Shown: positions 17,262 through 26,598, numbered from the stretch's first letter. The stretch is 64,000 nucleotides of DNA from Evansella tamaricis (GCF_019042215.1 NZ_JAHQCS010000184.1:1-64000); one strand, 5' to 3'. The notes: generated by a model from the sequence alone, not told the origin. Program-made: numbers and translations.

Positions 17262-17515
17262 ACTACTCGCAAGGGAACTGAAAAAGTGGTTTTAAACTTT
17301 TTCAGTTGCTTCTTAATTACTACGGGGCACTTCGGAAGTGACAACCGAAGTCAAAGATCGGACTTCTAGCTACTTCTTCGAATTCGCTGTCCAACGAGCG
17401 GTTACTTCGCGAATATGCTTCGAGTTGCCTCGACGGATACTCTTCAGAGCGATGCTTGTAGAGGAAGAGGCACTGCCCTACGCTCGTGACCATAGGCGCT
17501 TGCGCTTTTCTTATT
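17262..17515 (+). repeat. Mosaic intergenic repeat (copy 4, long form)
   Basis: It contains CTACTCGCAAGGGAACTGAA, the AACTGAAAAAGT hairpin module, the CGGGGCACTTCGGAAGTG module, the CGAATTCGCTGTCCAACGAG spacer module shared with copy 1, and the common end AGGCGCTTGCGCTTTTC. No gene is present. Confidence 0.85.
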
Positions 17516-17550
17516 AAACTATTTGAAAATTTAAAGTTATCACTGATCCC

Positions 17551-17579
17551 TTGATTTTTTTGTGATTGATTGCTATACT
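17551..17579 (+). promoter_or_regulatory. Sigma-A promoter of the tRNA gene
   Basis: TTGATT, a 17-bp spacer and TATACT lie 62 bp upstream of the mature tRNA 5' end. Confidence 0.7.
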
Positions 17580-17641
17580 CCTATAGTACACATGATTATG
17601 TTTTAAACATGGTCAAAAAATAATCTAAACGCCTAATCTTT

Positions 17642-17716
17642 GCGCCTGTAGTGAAATGGATATCATACGAGATTTCGGCTCTCGCGTTCCGGGTTCGAAT
17701 CCTGGCGGGCGCGCCA
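17642..17716 (+). tRNA. tRNA-Arg (anticodon UCG)
   Basis: The 75-nt sequence folds as a complete cloverleaf with encoded CCA. The acceptor stem is GCGCCTG/CGGGCGC with one G-U pair, the D stem GTGA/TCAT, the anticodon stem CGAGA/TCTCG around loop TTTCGGC, and the T arm CCGGG-TTCGAAT-CCTGG. Positions 34-36 read TCG, decoding CGA (and CGG by wobble) as Arg. It is a single gene with its own promoter and terminator, not part of a tRNA/rRNA cluster here. Confidence 0.9.
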
Positions 17717-17728
17717 TACATAAACTTA

Positions 17729-17764
17729 ACTCTGGGTCTTCCCGGAGTTTTTTAATTTTTTTTT
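17729..17764 (+). terminator. Terminator of the tRNA-Arg gene
   Basis: ACTCTGGG pairs with CCCGGAGT around TCTT and is followed by TTTTTTAATTTTTTTT. Confidence 0.85.
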
Positions 17765-17832
17765 GTTGAAATGTAATACTAACATCATGTGAGTGGAGAA
17801 TTATTTTAAATATGGAGAGTTGGTGAAAAGGG

Positions 17833-18801
17833 TTGTTTCGCATTGGATATCGGACCATAAAAACAGCACTTGGTGCAGCCATTGCTATTGGTATTGCACA
17901 AGCCTTTCAATTGGACTTTTTTGCTTCTGCAGGAATTATTACTATTTTATGTATTCAGAAGACAAGAAGGAAATCCTTTCAAATGTCATGGGCTAGATTT
18001 TTAGCTTGCATCATTGGATTACTATATGCAGGACTACTGTTTGAATACATCGCTTATCATCCGATAACAGTAGGTGTACTCTTATTATTATTTATTCCAA
18101 CAACGTTGTTGTTAAAAATACAAGCTGGTATAGTAACTAGTTCTGTAATTATTTTACATATTTACACTTCTGGTCAAGTTACCCTTAACTTAATACTAAA
18201 TGAATTAGCACTAATTTCAATTGGTATATTTTGTGCTTTACTAATGAATGCGTATATGCCGAGTGTTGAAACGAAGTTGAGTAAAATGCAGCAGCAGTTG
18301 GAACGGAATTTTTCTAAAATCTTTCAAGAATTTTCAGTTTACGTGAAAACCGGTCAGAGTACTTGGAGTGGAAAGGAAATTACCAATTCAGCAACATTAT
18401 TAGAAGAAGCCCAAACGATTGCAGCACAGAATTTAGAAAATCACCTGTTAAGGTATGATGACCAATACTATCATTATTTTAAAATGCGAGAGAAACAATT
18501 AGAAATTATTGAAAGAATGATGCCATTATTAACTACAATTGAAATTCAATTGAAGCAAGGGGAAATGGTGGCAGATTATATGAAAGAATTAAGTGAAGGA
18601 GTAAATCCTGGAAACACATCTTCAAAATATGTTGAAAAATTGGACCATTTAAAGAAAATATTTAAGAATATGCCCCTTCCTGAAACGAGAGAGGAATTCG
18701 AAGCAAGATCTGCATTAATGCATCTTGTATATGAAATAAATGAATACCTTCTGATTAAGCAACAATTCAAGCCTATAAAAAAATATTCAATCTTCCGGTG
18801 A
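17833..18801 (+). CDS. yqjA: Aromatic acid exporter-like membrane protein (YqjA family)
   Basis: The 322-residue protein begins FRIGYRTIKTALGAAIAIGIAQ, typical of the DUF939/aromatic-acid-exporter family to which B. subtilis YqjA belongs. An N-terminal half with four to six membrane helices (about 8-140) is followed by a cytosolic helical half with coiled-coil character (SVETKLSKMQQQLERNFSKIF). The TTG start at 17833 is chosen on homology. The ribosome binding site is not ideal (GGAGAG is 14 nt away), so the exact start is uncertain. The transported substrate is unknown. Confidence 0.8.
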   Translation: MFRIGYRTIKTALGAAIAIGIAQAFQLDFFASAGIITILCIQKTRRKSFQMSWARFLACIIGLLYAGLLFEYIAYHPITVGVLLLLFIPTTLLLKIQAGIVTSSVIILHIYTSGQVTLNLILNELALISIGIFCALLMNAYMPSVETKLSKMQQQLERNFSKIFQEFSVYVKTGQSTWSGKEITNSATLLEEAQTIAAQNLENHLLRYDDQYYHYFKMREKQLEIIERMMPLLTTIEIQLKQGEMVADYMKELSEGVNPGNTSSKYVEKLDHLKKIFKNMPLPETREEFEARSALMHLVYEINEYLLIKQQFKPIKKYSIFR

Positions 18802-18867
18802 ATAATTAACGTTGCCTCAAGCAACAACTATAGGAAAGAAGATACTCTAAGAAGGTAGTGATCAGTT

Positions 18868-19395
18868 ATGAAATCACTTTTTCTTTCCATTCTCCTTATT
18901 GTGTCACCCATTTGGCCATTAGGGGAAAATCCGCTAGTGGGAGATCCTTATTTAATCGTTAATAAAAGGACAAACGAACTGGCGTATATTGTAAGTGGGG
19001 AAGTTAAGCAAACCTTCGATGTGGCAACTGGTAAAATGGATTCCCTTACACCAGAAGGGGAATACACGATTACCGTTAAGGCTGTGGAGCCTTATTACCG
19101 AAAAGATAATATTGAAGGGGGAAGTAAAGATAACCCCTTGGGTACCAGGTGGATCGGGTTTGATGCAGAGGGAACTGACGGAAGGATTTACGGAATTCAT
19201 GGAACAAACAATCCTGCTTCTGTCGGTCAATATTTAACATCTGGTTGTGTGAGGATGAATAATGGAGATGTGGAAATTTTGTTTGAAGAAGTTCCATTAG
19301 GTATGAAAGTATTAATTACCACATCAGAAAAGTCATTCCAAGAGCTAGGTATAGAATTCGGTGCTATTGCAGAAAAAACTCAAGATAATAATTAG
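18868..19395 (+). CDS. L,D-transpeptidase (YkuD domain), secreted
   Basis: The 175-residue protein has a signal peptide (1-20) and a YkuD catalytic domain (about 27-150) with the signature HGTNNPASVG ... TSGCVRM. The Cys is the nucleophile for 3-3 peptidoglycan cross-linking or modification. The domain starts YLIVNKRTNELAYIV. There is no LysM module, unlike B. subtilis YkuD. It follows yqjA after 66 nt and ends at a strong terminator. Confidence 0.88.
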   Translation: MKSLFLSILLIVSPIWPLGENPLVGDPYLIVNKRTNELAYIVSGEVKQTFDVATGKMDSLTPEGEYTITVKAVEPYYRKDNIEGGSKDNPLGTRWIGFDAEGTDGRIYGIHGTNNPASVGQYLTSGCVRMNNGDVEILFEEVPLGMKVLITTSEKSFQELGIEFGAIAEKTQDNN

Positions 19396-19401
19396 CAATA
19401 T

Positions 19402-19446
19402 AAAGAAGGATGTCCCATAAAAATTTTGGGACATCTTCTTTCTCTT
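19402..19446. terminator. Terminator after the L,D-transpeptidase gene
   Basis: A long stem (AAAGAAGGATGTCCCA with TGGGACATCTTCTTT) is followed by a T-rich stretch. Confidence 0.85.
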
Positions 19447-19481
19447 TGTACGGACGCTTTTAGGTTCATTAACTCAGAAAT

Positions 19482-19521
19482 GAAAAAAATCGCCCTTCTT
19501 CAAACGATACCGAAGGAGCGA
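19482..19521 (-). terminator. Terminator of prli42 (minus strand)
   Basis: Read on the minus strand, TCGCTCCTTC pairs with GAAGGGCGA around a loop and is followed by a run of six T. Confidence 0.7.
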
Positions 19522-19546
19522 CATTTTCTATTCTCATTCTGCTAAA

Positions 19547-19636
19547 TTAGAATAATGCAACGGAACCTAGAATGGTACCTAGCGCCATAGTTGCAATCAT
19601 TATATAAATAATAACTTTTCGATATTTACGGGGCAT
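19547..19636 (-). CDS. prli42: Stressosome-associated miniprotein Prli42
   Basis: This short frame on the minus strand encodes 29 residues, MPRKYRKVIIYIMIATMALG followed by TILGSVALF. The basic N-terminus and single membrane helix match the Prli42 family, which anchors the stressosome at the membrane in Listeria and is conserved in Bacillus. AAGGAGGTAAGAC is an excellent ribosome binding site, and a terminator follows the stop. The locus, near yqjA and the methylmalonyl-CoA genes, also fits my recollection of Bacillus genomes. Confidence 0.85.
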   Translation of the reverse strand: MPRKYRKVIIYIMIATMALGTILGSVALF

Positions 19637-19834
19637 TGTCTTACCTCCTTGAATAATGCTATACCCATTTTACTTTATATTTAGGCGATGTGACAAGGGG
19701 GACAAGACATATTCCTTTAAGAGATACACTGTTTTCGTCCTTAAAAGAGGAAATAATGCATATTATATCGAAGTAATTATTATCTTAAAAAATTTCAGTC
19801 TTTTGCCGAAATGGTTAAAGGAGGATTTATCATC

Positions 19835-21460
19835 GTGATAGATAAGGAAAAATGGCATGAGCGGGCTAAAGAAGAGGTTCAAAAACACCCAGAAAGAAAA
19901 GAGGCTTTCACTACCTCTTCATCCATACCAATCGACCGTGTTTATTTACCTGAAAAGGTGGATGGGAGTTATGAGGAATTAGGTTTCCCGGGAGAATATC
20001 CATATACTCGTGGGATTCGGCGCACGATGTATCGAGGACGTTTTTGGACGATGAGGCAGTATGCTGGATTCGGCTCGGCAGATGAAACAAATAAACGGTT
20101 TAAATACCTTTTAGAACAGGGACAAACTGGTTTGTCAGTTGCTTTTGATTTGCCGACTCAAATAGGATACGATTCCGATGATCCAATGTCCCTTGGGGAA
20201 GTTGGAAAAGTAGGAGTAGCTATCGATACATTAAAAGATATGGAAATTCTTTTTGACGGAATATCATTAGATCAAGTTAGTACTTCCATGACCATCAATG
20301 CGCCAGCATCGGTGTTACTTGCCATGTATATTGTGGTGGCAGAAAAACAAGGTGTTGCAATGAATAAGATCCAAGGTACGATTCAAAATGATATTTTAAA
20401 GGAGTATATTGCAAGAGGCACTTACATTTTCCCCCCTAAGCCTTCCATGAGATTAATTACAGATATTTTTGCATATTGTACGGAGCACACACCTAAATTT
20501 AACACTATAAGTATTAGTGGATATCACATACGTGAAGCTGGTTCCACAGCAGTACAAGAGTTAGCATTCACTCTATCAAACGCCATGGCATATGTTGATG
20601 CTGCGTTGGAGGCAGGATTAGATATTGATAAATTTGCACCAAGACTCGCTTTCTTTTTTAATGGACATAATCAGTTTTTCGAGGAAATAGCAAAGTTTCG
20701 TGCCGCAAGACGAATGTGGGCGAAAATTATGAAAGAGAAGTATGGTGCAAAAAAAGAAAAGAGTATGCAGCTAAGGTTCCACACACAAGTTGCAGGGTCC
20801 ACATTAACTGCACAACAACCGGACAATAATATAGTCCGTGTTGCTTTACAAGCGTTGGCTGCAGTGTTAGGTGGTACACAAAGTCTTCATACAAATGCAA
20901 AGGATGAGGCTCTTGCGTTACCTACGGAGGAATCAGCCCGAATTGCATTACGGACACAGCAAATTATTGCTCACGAAACTGGTGTGGCAGATACAATCGA
21001 TCCTTTAGGAGGTTCTTATTATATTGAGACACTTACGGATCAATTAGAACAGAAAGCACAAGAGTATATGGAGGAAATAACCACTAGAGGAGGGGCAGTT
21101 GCAGCGGTGGAACAACAATATATGCAAAGGGAGATTCACCGTGCAGCTTACGATACACAAAAGAAGTTGGAGCGGGAAGAGGAAATTGTTATTGGTGTAA
21201 ACCGTTATCAATTGGAAGAGGAACCTCAACCAGATTTACTTCGCGTTGATGATAAATTAGTAGAAGCGCAACTGGACAGACTTCAAAAGGTGAAACAGGA
21301 AAGAATTGATACGGAAGTGAAAGAAGCATTGTCGGCGTTAAAAAAAGCTGCAGAAGGTACAGAAAACTTGATGCCGTTTATTATTGAGGCTGTCAGAAGG
21401 TATGCCAGCATCGGGGAAATCTGCCATACTTTAAGGGATGTGTTTGGAGAATACGAGTAG
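19835..21460 (+). CDS. Methylmalonyl-CoA mutase catalytic subunit (no B12 domain)
   Basis: The 541-residue TIM-barrel subunit isomerises methylmalonyl-CoA to succinyl-CoA. Motifs are [92 protein letters not shown] and [10 protein letters not shown]. It ends before any B12-binding domain, which is supplied by the next gene. GTG 19835 behind AAAGGAGG is chosen over ATG 19811, which precedes the ribosome binding site. The size resembles the split archaeal-type large subunit. Confidence 0.92.
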   Translation: MIDKEKWHERAKEEVQKHPERKEAFTTSSSIPIDRVYLPEKVDGSYEELGFPGEYPYTRGIRRTMYRGRFWTMRQYAGFGSADETNKRFKYLLEQGQTGLSVAFDLPTQIGYDSDDPMSLGEVGKVGVAIDTLKDMEILFDGISLDQVSTSMTINAPASVLLAMYIVVAEKQGVAMNKIQGTIQNDILKEYIARGTYIFPPKPSMRLITDIFAYCTEHTPKFNTISISGYHIREAGSTAVQELAFTLSNAMAYVDAALEAGLDIDKFAPRLAFFFNGHNQFFEEIAKFRAARRMWAKIMKEKYGAKKEKSMQLRFHTQVAGSTLTAQQPDNNIVRVALQALAAVLGGTQSLHTNAKDEALALPTEESARIALRTQQIIAHETGVADTIDPLGGSYYIETLTDQLEQKAQEYMEEITTRGGAVAAVEQQYMQREIHRAAYDTQKKLEREEEIVIGVNRYQLEEEPQPDLLRVDDKLVEAQLDRLQKVKQERIDTEVKEALSALKKAAEGTENLMPFIIEAVRRYASIGEICHTLRDVFGEYE

Positions 21461-21480
21461 AGGGATGGAGGAATACCAAA

Positions 21481-22326
21481 ATGGATAAAATACGCGTTTT
21501 AATAGCAAAACCAGGTTTGGATGGACACGATAGGGGTGCCCTCGTTATTTCTCAGGCCCTTCGAGATGCTGGAATGGAAGTAATCTACACTGGATTAAGG
21601 CAATCACCAAAACAAATTGTTCGTGCTGCAATCCAGGAAGATGTAGATGCCATCGGCTTATCAAGTTTGTCAGGGGCACACAACGTATTGTTCCCGGAAG
21701 TCTTAAGATTGCTGAAGGAACAACAGGCAGAGGACATATTAGTCTTCGGTGGTGGAGTTATACCAATGGAGGATGCTCAGGAACTGGAGAAAAAGGGTAT
21801 CCAAAAGATTTTTACACCTGGTACTTCCACGATAACAATTGCTGCTTACATCGAAAAGGCGGTTATGGAAGGAAGGGGAAAGGACACAGGAATCCTGGAA
21901 CCACCAAAAGGAATTGATCATATTGGTATTGCCGTACGTTCCATCGAAGGAACGTTGCCATTTTATTTAAATCACCTCCATTTAGAAGTGGAGAAAATCG
22001 TAGAAGTACCTGATCAACAAGTAAAGGTTGCCTTTCTTCCTTTAGGTAATAGTAAGTTGGAATTGTTGGAACCGCTTACTCGTGACAGTCCTGTTGCAAA
22101 ATTTATAGATAAGAAAGGGGAAGGTCTTCACCATATTGCCTTTTCCGTATCAAGCTTACAAGATCGGTTAAATCAATTAAAAAGAGAAGGTGTAACATTA
22201 ATTGATGATGTACCAAAAAATGGTGCAGGAGGATATCCGATTGCTTTTTTACATCCGAAATCTGCAGATGGAGTATTAGTAGAATTATGTGAAGTAAAAG
22301 ATGCCGAAAGGACAGATAATGACTAA
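21481..22326 (+). CDS. Fusion: B12-binding mutase subunit + methylmalonyl-CoA epimerase
   Basis: Residues 1-130 are the cobalamin-binding domain of methylmalonyl-CoA mutase, with the base-off motif [16 protein letters not shown] and VFGGGVIP. Residues about 143-278 are a VOC-fold methylmalonyl-CoA epimerase, with metal-ligand positions in [18 protein letters not shown] and VLVELCE. A short linker joins them. No stop or frame change separates the two, so this is one 281-residue polypeptide joining consecutive pathway steps. It lies 20 nt after the catalytic subunit and touches the carboxylase start (TAATG). Confidence 0.92.
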   Translation: MDKIRVLIAKPGLDGHDRGALVISQALRDAGMEVIYTGLRQSPKQIVRAAIQEDVDAIGLSSLSGAHNVLFPEVLRLLKEQQAEDILVFGGGVIPMEDAQELEKKGIQKIFTPGTSTITIAAYIEKAVMEGRGKDTGILEPPKGIDHIGIAVRSIEGTLPFYLNHLHLEVEKIVEVPDQQVKVAFLPLGNSKLELLEPLTRDSPVAKFIDKKGEGLHHIAFSVSSLQDRLNQLKREGVTLIDDVPKNGAGGYPIAFLHPKSADGVLVELCEVKDAERTDND

Positions 22327-23873
22327 TGGACATATATGAAAAAATTAATGAACTTTATGATAAGAGGAGAAAAGTAGAACTGGGTGGTGGTGATGCAAGA
22401 ATTGAGAAGCAGCATGAGAAGGGGAAGCTAACAGCGAGAGAAAGAATCCATCTTTTTTTAGATGAGGGCTCTTTCATGGAATTAAATCCATTTATGGAGC
22501 ATCGCACCACTGATTTTGGAATGCAGCCAGGTTCTGCTCCTGGTGAAGGTGTTGTCACAGGATACGGAAAAGTAAATGGCAGGATGGTTTTTCTGTTCGC
22601 ACAGGATTTCACTGTATATGGTGGTGCATTAGGTGAAATGCATGCAAAAAAAATTGCAAATGTTATGGATTTAGCAGTAAAAAATAAAGCACCGTTTGTA
22701 GGTTTAAATGATTCTGGTGGAGCAAGGATACAGGAAGGTGTCCTTTCACTGGATGGATATGGCCATATCTTTTACCGGAATTCAATTTATTCCGGGGTCA
22801 TTCCACAAATCTCTGTCATCATGGGTCCTTGTGCAGGTGGTGCTGTTTATTCACCGGCAATCACAGACTTTGTGTTTATGGTAGAGAAGACAAGCCAAAT
22901 GTTTATAACCGGACCAAAAGTAATCGAAACGGTAACCGGGGAGAAGATATCTTCTGAAGAATTAGGTGGGGCGTTCGTCCATGGAAGTAAAAGCGGTAAT
23001 GCTCACTTTTCCTGTGAAACAGAGGAAGAGGTATTACAAGAAGTTCGGAAATTACTTAGTTATTTACCACAGCATAATGAGGACCAACCGCCGAAATACG
23101 ATGTGGAACAGAAAGACGATTTTCTGTATGATTTACTGGAAGATGTCCCAATGGATCCAACTAGGCCGTATGATGTGAGAAAGGTTATTGAACAAGTGGT
23201 TGATAAGGAAAGCTTTTTAGAAGTACATAAAGGATTTGCGAAAAATGCTGTTGTGGGATTTGCCAGAATAGATGGATCATCCATCGGAATAATTGCAAAT
23301 CAACCGAAAGTAATGGCAGGTGGATTGGATATAGATTCTTCTGACAAAATTTCTAGGTTTATTCGCTTTTGTGATTGTTTCCATATCCCGCTTGTTACCT
23401 TTGAAGATGTAACTGGCTTTTTTCCTGGAATTAAGCAGGAGCATGGGGGGATTATCCGTCACGGAGCAAAAATTTTATATGCCTATTCCGAAGCTACCGT
23501 CCCTAAAATAACGGTAATAACCCGTAAAGCTTATGGGGGGGCTTATGTGGCCTTGAATAGCAAGGCAATAGGTGCTGATGTGGTGTTTGCCTGGCCTAAT
23601 GCGGAAATTGCAGTGATGGGTCCACATGGTGCAGCAAATATTATATTTGCCAGAGATATTCGAGAGAGTGAGGATCCAGAAGAAACACGGTTGGAAAAAA
23701 TTGAGGAATATCGCCATAAATTCGCGAATCCATATATTGCTGCTGCTAATGGTATGGTGGATGATGTTATCGACCCGAGAGAAACGAGAATTAAACTGAA
23801 ACAAAGCCTTGAAATGTTACAAAGAAAAGAAGAACATCGACCAAAGAAAAAACATGGCAATATTCCATTATAA
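22326..23873 (+). CDS. yqjD: Propionyl-CoA carboxylase, carboxyltransferase subunit (YqjD-like)
   Basis: The 515-residue carboxyltransferase of the acyl-CoA carboxylase beta family transfers CO2 from biotin to propionyl-CoA. It contains GGGDARIEKQHEKGKLTARERI, AQDFTVYGGALGEMHAKKI, GLNDSGGARIQEG, GPCAGGAVYSPA and TRKAYGGAYVALN. The biotin carboxylase and carrier subunits are not in this window. It makes methylmalonyl-CoA for the epimerase and mutase encoded just upstream; starts and stops overlap by one base. Confidence 0.9.
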   Translation: MDIYEKINELYDKRRKVELGGGDARIEKQHEKGKLTARERIHLFLDEGSFMELNPFMEHRTTDFGMQPGSAPGEGVVTGYGKVNGRMVFLFAQDFTVYGGALGEMHAKKIANVMDLAVKNKAPFVGLNDSGGARIQEGVLSLDGYGHIFYRNSIYSGVIPQISVIMGPCAGGAVYSPAITDFVFMVEKTSQMFITGPKVIETVTGEKISSEELGGAFVHGSKSGNAHFSCETEEEVLQEVRKLLSYLPQHNEDQPPKYDVEQKDDFLYDLLEDVPMDPTRPYDVRKVIEQVVDKESFLEVHKGFAKNAVVGFARIDGSSIGIIANQPKVMAGGLDIDSSDKISRFIRFCDCFHIPLVTFEDVTGFFPGIKQEHGGIIRHGAKILYAYSEATVPKITVITRKAYGGAYVALNSKAIGADVVFAWPNAEIAVMGPHGAANIIFARDIRESEDPEETRLEKIEEYRHKFANPYIAAANGMVDDVIDPRETRIKLKQSLEMLQRKEEHRPKKKHGNIPL

Positions 23874-23977
23874 CAATATCGGGGGTCATAAGAGACGAAC
23901 GATTAAATCTTTGATACAATAGTAAACTAAAGTGATGAAATGAAATCATTCGATTTAAATTGGAGGATTCTTTGATA

Positions 23978-25090
23978 ATGGTTAATAAAGAACGTTTAGT
24001 AAATGAATTTATGGAACTTGTAAAAGTGGATTCCGAAACTAAATACGAGAGGGAAATTGCAGACGTCCTAATTAATAAATTTCAATCCCTTGGAGTAGAG
24101 GTTAAGGAAGATCATACAATGGATGAAACTGGACATGCTGCGGGGAATTTAATCTGTACATTAAAGGGAGAAGTAGAAGGAAATAGTATTTATTTCACTT
24201 CTCACATGGACACTGTTGTTCCTGGGAACGGAGTGAATCCAATCTTGGATGGTGAATATATTAAAACAGATGGGTCCACTATATTGGGTGCAGATGATAA
24301 AGCTGGAATTGCAGCTATGCTGGAAGCTGTTCGAGTATTAAAGGAAACAGGTGTTAAGCATGGAACTGTTCAATTTATTATTACTGTCGGTGAAGAGTCA
24401 GGGTTAGTTGGAGCAAAAGCTTTAAATCGTGATGATTTGATAGCATCCTACGGTTATGCTCTGGACAGTGATGGGAAGGTTGGTACAATTGTAGTGGCTG
24501 CCCCAAACCAGTCTAAAGTGAAAGCCACCATTTTTGGTAAAACAGCACATGCCGGTGTAGCTCCAGAAAAGGGGATTTCTGCTATCACCATAGCAGCCAA
24601 AGCTATTGCACAAATGCCATTAGGACGGATTGATAGTGAAACGACAGCGAATATAGGAAGATTTGAAGGGGGTACGCAAACGAACATCGTTTGTGATCGT
24701 GTTGATATACTGGCAGAGGCAAGATCACTCGTCCCAGGGAAGCTGGAAAAACAGGTTACTGCCATGAAATTAGCATTTGAGAAGGCAGCAAAGGATATGG
24801 GTGGGAAAGCAGTTGTAGACGTGGTTTTAGTTTATCCTGGATTCAAACATAAGGATGGGGATCTAGTTGTTGAAGTGGCAAAACAGGCTATTGAAGAAAT
24901 TGGACGAGAAGCGGTATTAACAACAAGTGGTGGAGGCAGTGACGCGAATATTATTGCAGGGCATGGCATTCCTACAATTAATCTAGGAATTGGATATGAA
25001 GAGATTCATACTACGAATGAAAGAATGCCCGTGGAGGAATTAGAAAAAACTTGTGAATTGGTTTTAACAATTATTAAGAAAGCAGTATAG
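23978..25090 (+). CDS. yqjE: M20 metallopeptidase, peptidase T-like (YqjE)
   Basis: The 370-residue dizinc peptidase has the metal and catalytic motifs FTSHMDTVVPG, LGADDKAGIAAMLEA and TVGEESGLVGAKAL, and C-terminal TTNERMPVEEL. B. subtilis YqjE is annotated as a tripeptidase-like protein. TTGGAGG is its ribosome binding site, so ATG 23978 is the start; an in-frame TTG at 23960 is the ribosome binding site itself. It follows the carboxylase after about 100 nt, as in B. subtilis. Confidence 0.9.
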   Translation: MVNKERLVNEFMELVKVDSETKYEREIADVLINKFQSLGVEVKEDHTMDETGHAAGNLICTLKGEVEGNSIYFTSHMDTVVPGNGVNPILDGEYIKTDGSTILGADDKAGIAAMLEAVRVLKETGVKHGTVQFIITVGEESGLVGAKALNRDDLIASYGYALDSDGKVGTIVVAAPNQSKVKATIFGKTAHAGVAPEKGISAITIAAKAIAQMPLGRIDSETTANIGRFEGGTQTNIVCDRVDILAEARSLVPGKLEKQVTAMKLAFEKAAKDMGGKAVVDVVLVYPGFKHKDGDLVVEVAKQAIEEIGREAVLTTSGGGSDANIIAGHGIPTINLGIGYEEIHTTNERMPVEELEKTCELVLTIIKKAV

Positions 25091-25094
25091 AATC

Positions 25095-25120
25095 GGGCAA
25101 CTCACAGTTGCCCACTTTTT
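25095..25120 (+). terminator. Terminator of yqjE
   Basis: GGGCAACT-CAC-AGTTGCCC is followed by ACTTTTT. Confidence 0.8.
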
Positions 25121-25168
25121 GTGCCAATAAGTTAGCGATTTTATTTGACTAGTTAGGGGATAGGGAAA

Positions 25169-25654
25169 ATGACTGTTGATGATCGTACACATTTGCTTTT
25201 AAATTACATGCGCGGGTTATCGAAGGTGTTGGAAGAAGAGTGGCAAAATAATGCACAGACATTAGGACTAACATTAGCTGAACAGCATGTATTGTGGATT
25301 GTTTATTCAAAGGGAAAAATTTCTGTAACCAATGTTGCAAAAATAGGTTTATGGGATCGGTCCACTGTTATGCAAATTATGAAACGACTTCAGGATAAAG
25401 ATTTAGTTAAATCGGTGAAAGATGAACGTGATTTGAGGGTAACTTATATGACATTAACAGAAGAGGGAAAACGAAAGCGGGAACAGTCACAACAGAAAGA
25501 CTATAAATTTTTTGATTTCATTGATAATTATTATAAACAAAAACCAGATTTTATGGAAGAATTAATCCGTTTCCATCGGGAAGTGAATTACCATTTTAAT
25601 GGTAGTGACTTTGTGGATTGGGTAGAAGAAACAACAGAAAAATTAAGTCAGTAA
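25169..25654 (+). CDS. MarR-family regulator, Hpr (ScoC)-like
   Basis: The 161-residue winged-helix protein has LTLAEQHVLWIVYSKGKISVTNVAK, a recognition helix near WDRSTVMQIMKRLQDK and the wing DERDLRVTYMTLTEEGK. The layout, including a C-terminal acidic dimer region (FNGSDFVDWVEE), resembles B. subtilis Hpr/ScoC, a repressor of protease and sporulation genes. It is a single gene after a terminator, followed by repeats. It may be a paralogue, since another hpr could exist elsewhere. Confidence 0.75.
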   Translation: MTVDDRTHLLLNYMRGLSKVLEEEWQNNAQTLGLTLAEQHVLWIVYSKGKISVTNVAKIGLWDRSTVMQIMKRLQDKDLVKSVKDERDLRVTYMTLTEEGKRKREQSQQKDYKFFDFIDNYYKQKPDFMEELIRFHREVNYHFNGSDFVDWVEETTEKLSQ

Positions 25655-25655
25655 T

Positions 25656-26330
25656 AAGAAAAGCGGAATCGCCTATGAACACGAGCGTAGGGCAGTGGAG
25701 GAATGATAACCGAAGTCCGCTCTTTGACTTCGGTTGTTCCTTCCGAAGTGCCCCGCAGCGAGTAGGAAGGAACTGAAAAAGTTTAAAACCACTTTTTCAG
25801 TTCCTTTTATTTGTATGGCAATGGCTACGCTCGACGCTCGCCTGATTGGAGAAAACCGCTCCTATCAGGCTTTTTAAAGATTGCGACGGCTACGCTCATT
25901 GCTTAGGGACTGTAAAAGTGGAAAAGCACCACTTTTTCAGTTCCCTTGCGAGTAGGCGATGGAGCTAGACAAAGAAAAGCGGAATCGCCTATGAACACGA
26001 GCGTAGGGCAGTGGAGGAATGACAACCGAAGTCCGCTCTTTGACTTCGGTTGTTCCTTCCGAAGTGCCCCGCAGCGAGTAGGAAGGAACTGAAAAAGTTT
26101 AAAACCTCTTTTTCAGTTCCTTTTATTTGTATGGCAATGGCTACGCTCGACGCTCGCCTGATTGGAGAAAACCGCTCCTATCAGGCTTTTTAAAGATTGC
26201 GACGGCTACGCTCATTGCTTAGGGACTGTAAAAGTGGAAAAGCACCACTTTTTCAGTTCCCTTGCGAGTAGGCGATGGAGCTAGACAAAGAAAAGCGGAA
26301 TCGCCTATGAACACGAGCGTAGGGCAGTGG
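25656..26330 (-). repeat. 316-bp tandem duplication of the mosaic repeat, plus partial third copy
   Basis: The unit starts AAGAAAAGCGGAATCGCCTA at 25656, 25972 and 26288, a period of exactly 316 bp. The third copy stops after about 43 bp. The two full copies differ by only a few bases (for example GATAACC versus GACAACC, ACCACTTTTT versus ACCTCTTTTT). Modules are those of the other intergenic repeats in reverse orientation. No gene is present in this 740-bp gap. Confidence 0.92.
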
Positions 26331-26380
26331 AGCTAGACATTGTACGATGGTGCCAAAACTTATAAATTTCTTACCTTAAC

Positions 26381-26424
26381 AAAAGAAGAACCTGGAAACA
26401 TTACTGAATAATGCTTTCAGGTTC
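26381..26424 (-). terminator. Terminator overlapping the end of the small minus-strand gene
   Basis: On the minus strand GAACCTG pairs with CAGGTTC, with an inner ATTA/TAAT pairing, followed by TTCTTTTG. The stem includes the last codons of the gene. Confidence 0.6.
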
Positions 26425-26598
26425 CACATTACCTAATTCCATAGATTCAAGTATTATTTCTTCAGAATAACCAATTAAGCTCGATAAGTCTTTTAACGTA
26501 GGTGAAGGCAACTCTTTCTGCTCATATTGGACCAAAACTTCAATCACTAGAAGCAATACATTGTTATAAATGGTGTCATGCTGAAGCGTATTTTCCAT
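26401..26598 (-). CDS. Small protein of unknown function with sigma-region-3-like helix pair
   Basis: The 65-residue protein starts MENTLQHDTIYNNVLLLVIE. Its C-terminal half, SPTLKDLSSLIGYSEEIILE, resembles the helix-turn-helix of sigma-70 region 3 (pattern PTxxELAxxLGxSEExVLEAME). I do not recognise a named family. The internal ATG at 26596-26598 is chosen because GGAAGGCGG lies 8 nt upstream; a longer 78-residue form from 26637 is possible. It is divergent from dinB. Confidence 0.6.
   Translation of the reverse strand: MENTLQHDTIYNNVLLLVIEVLVQYEQKELPSPTLKDLSSLIGYSEEIILESMELGNVEPESIIQ

Noticed and set aside
17625-17882. Minus-strand frame reading through the tRNA
   Set aside because: The peptide PPGFEPGTREPKS is the well-known antisense translation of a tRNA, not a protein.
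25656-26330. Insertion sequence or phage attachment site
   Set aside because: No transposase or integrase frame and no target duplication is visible; the region is made only of the modular repeats.
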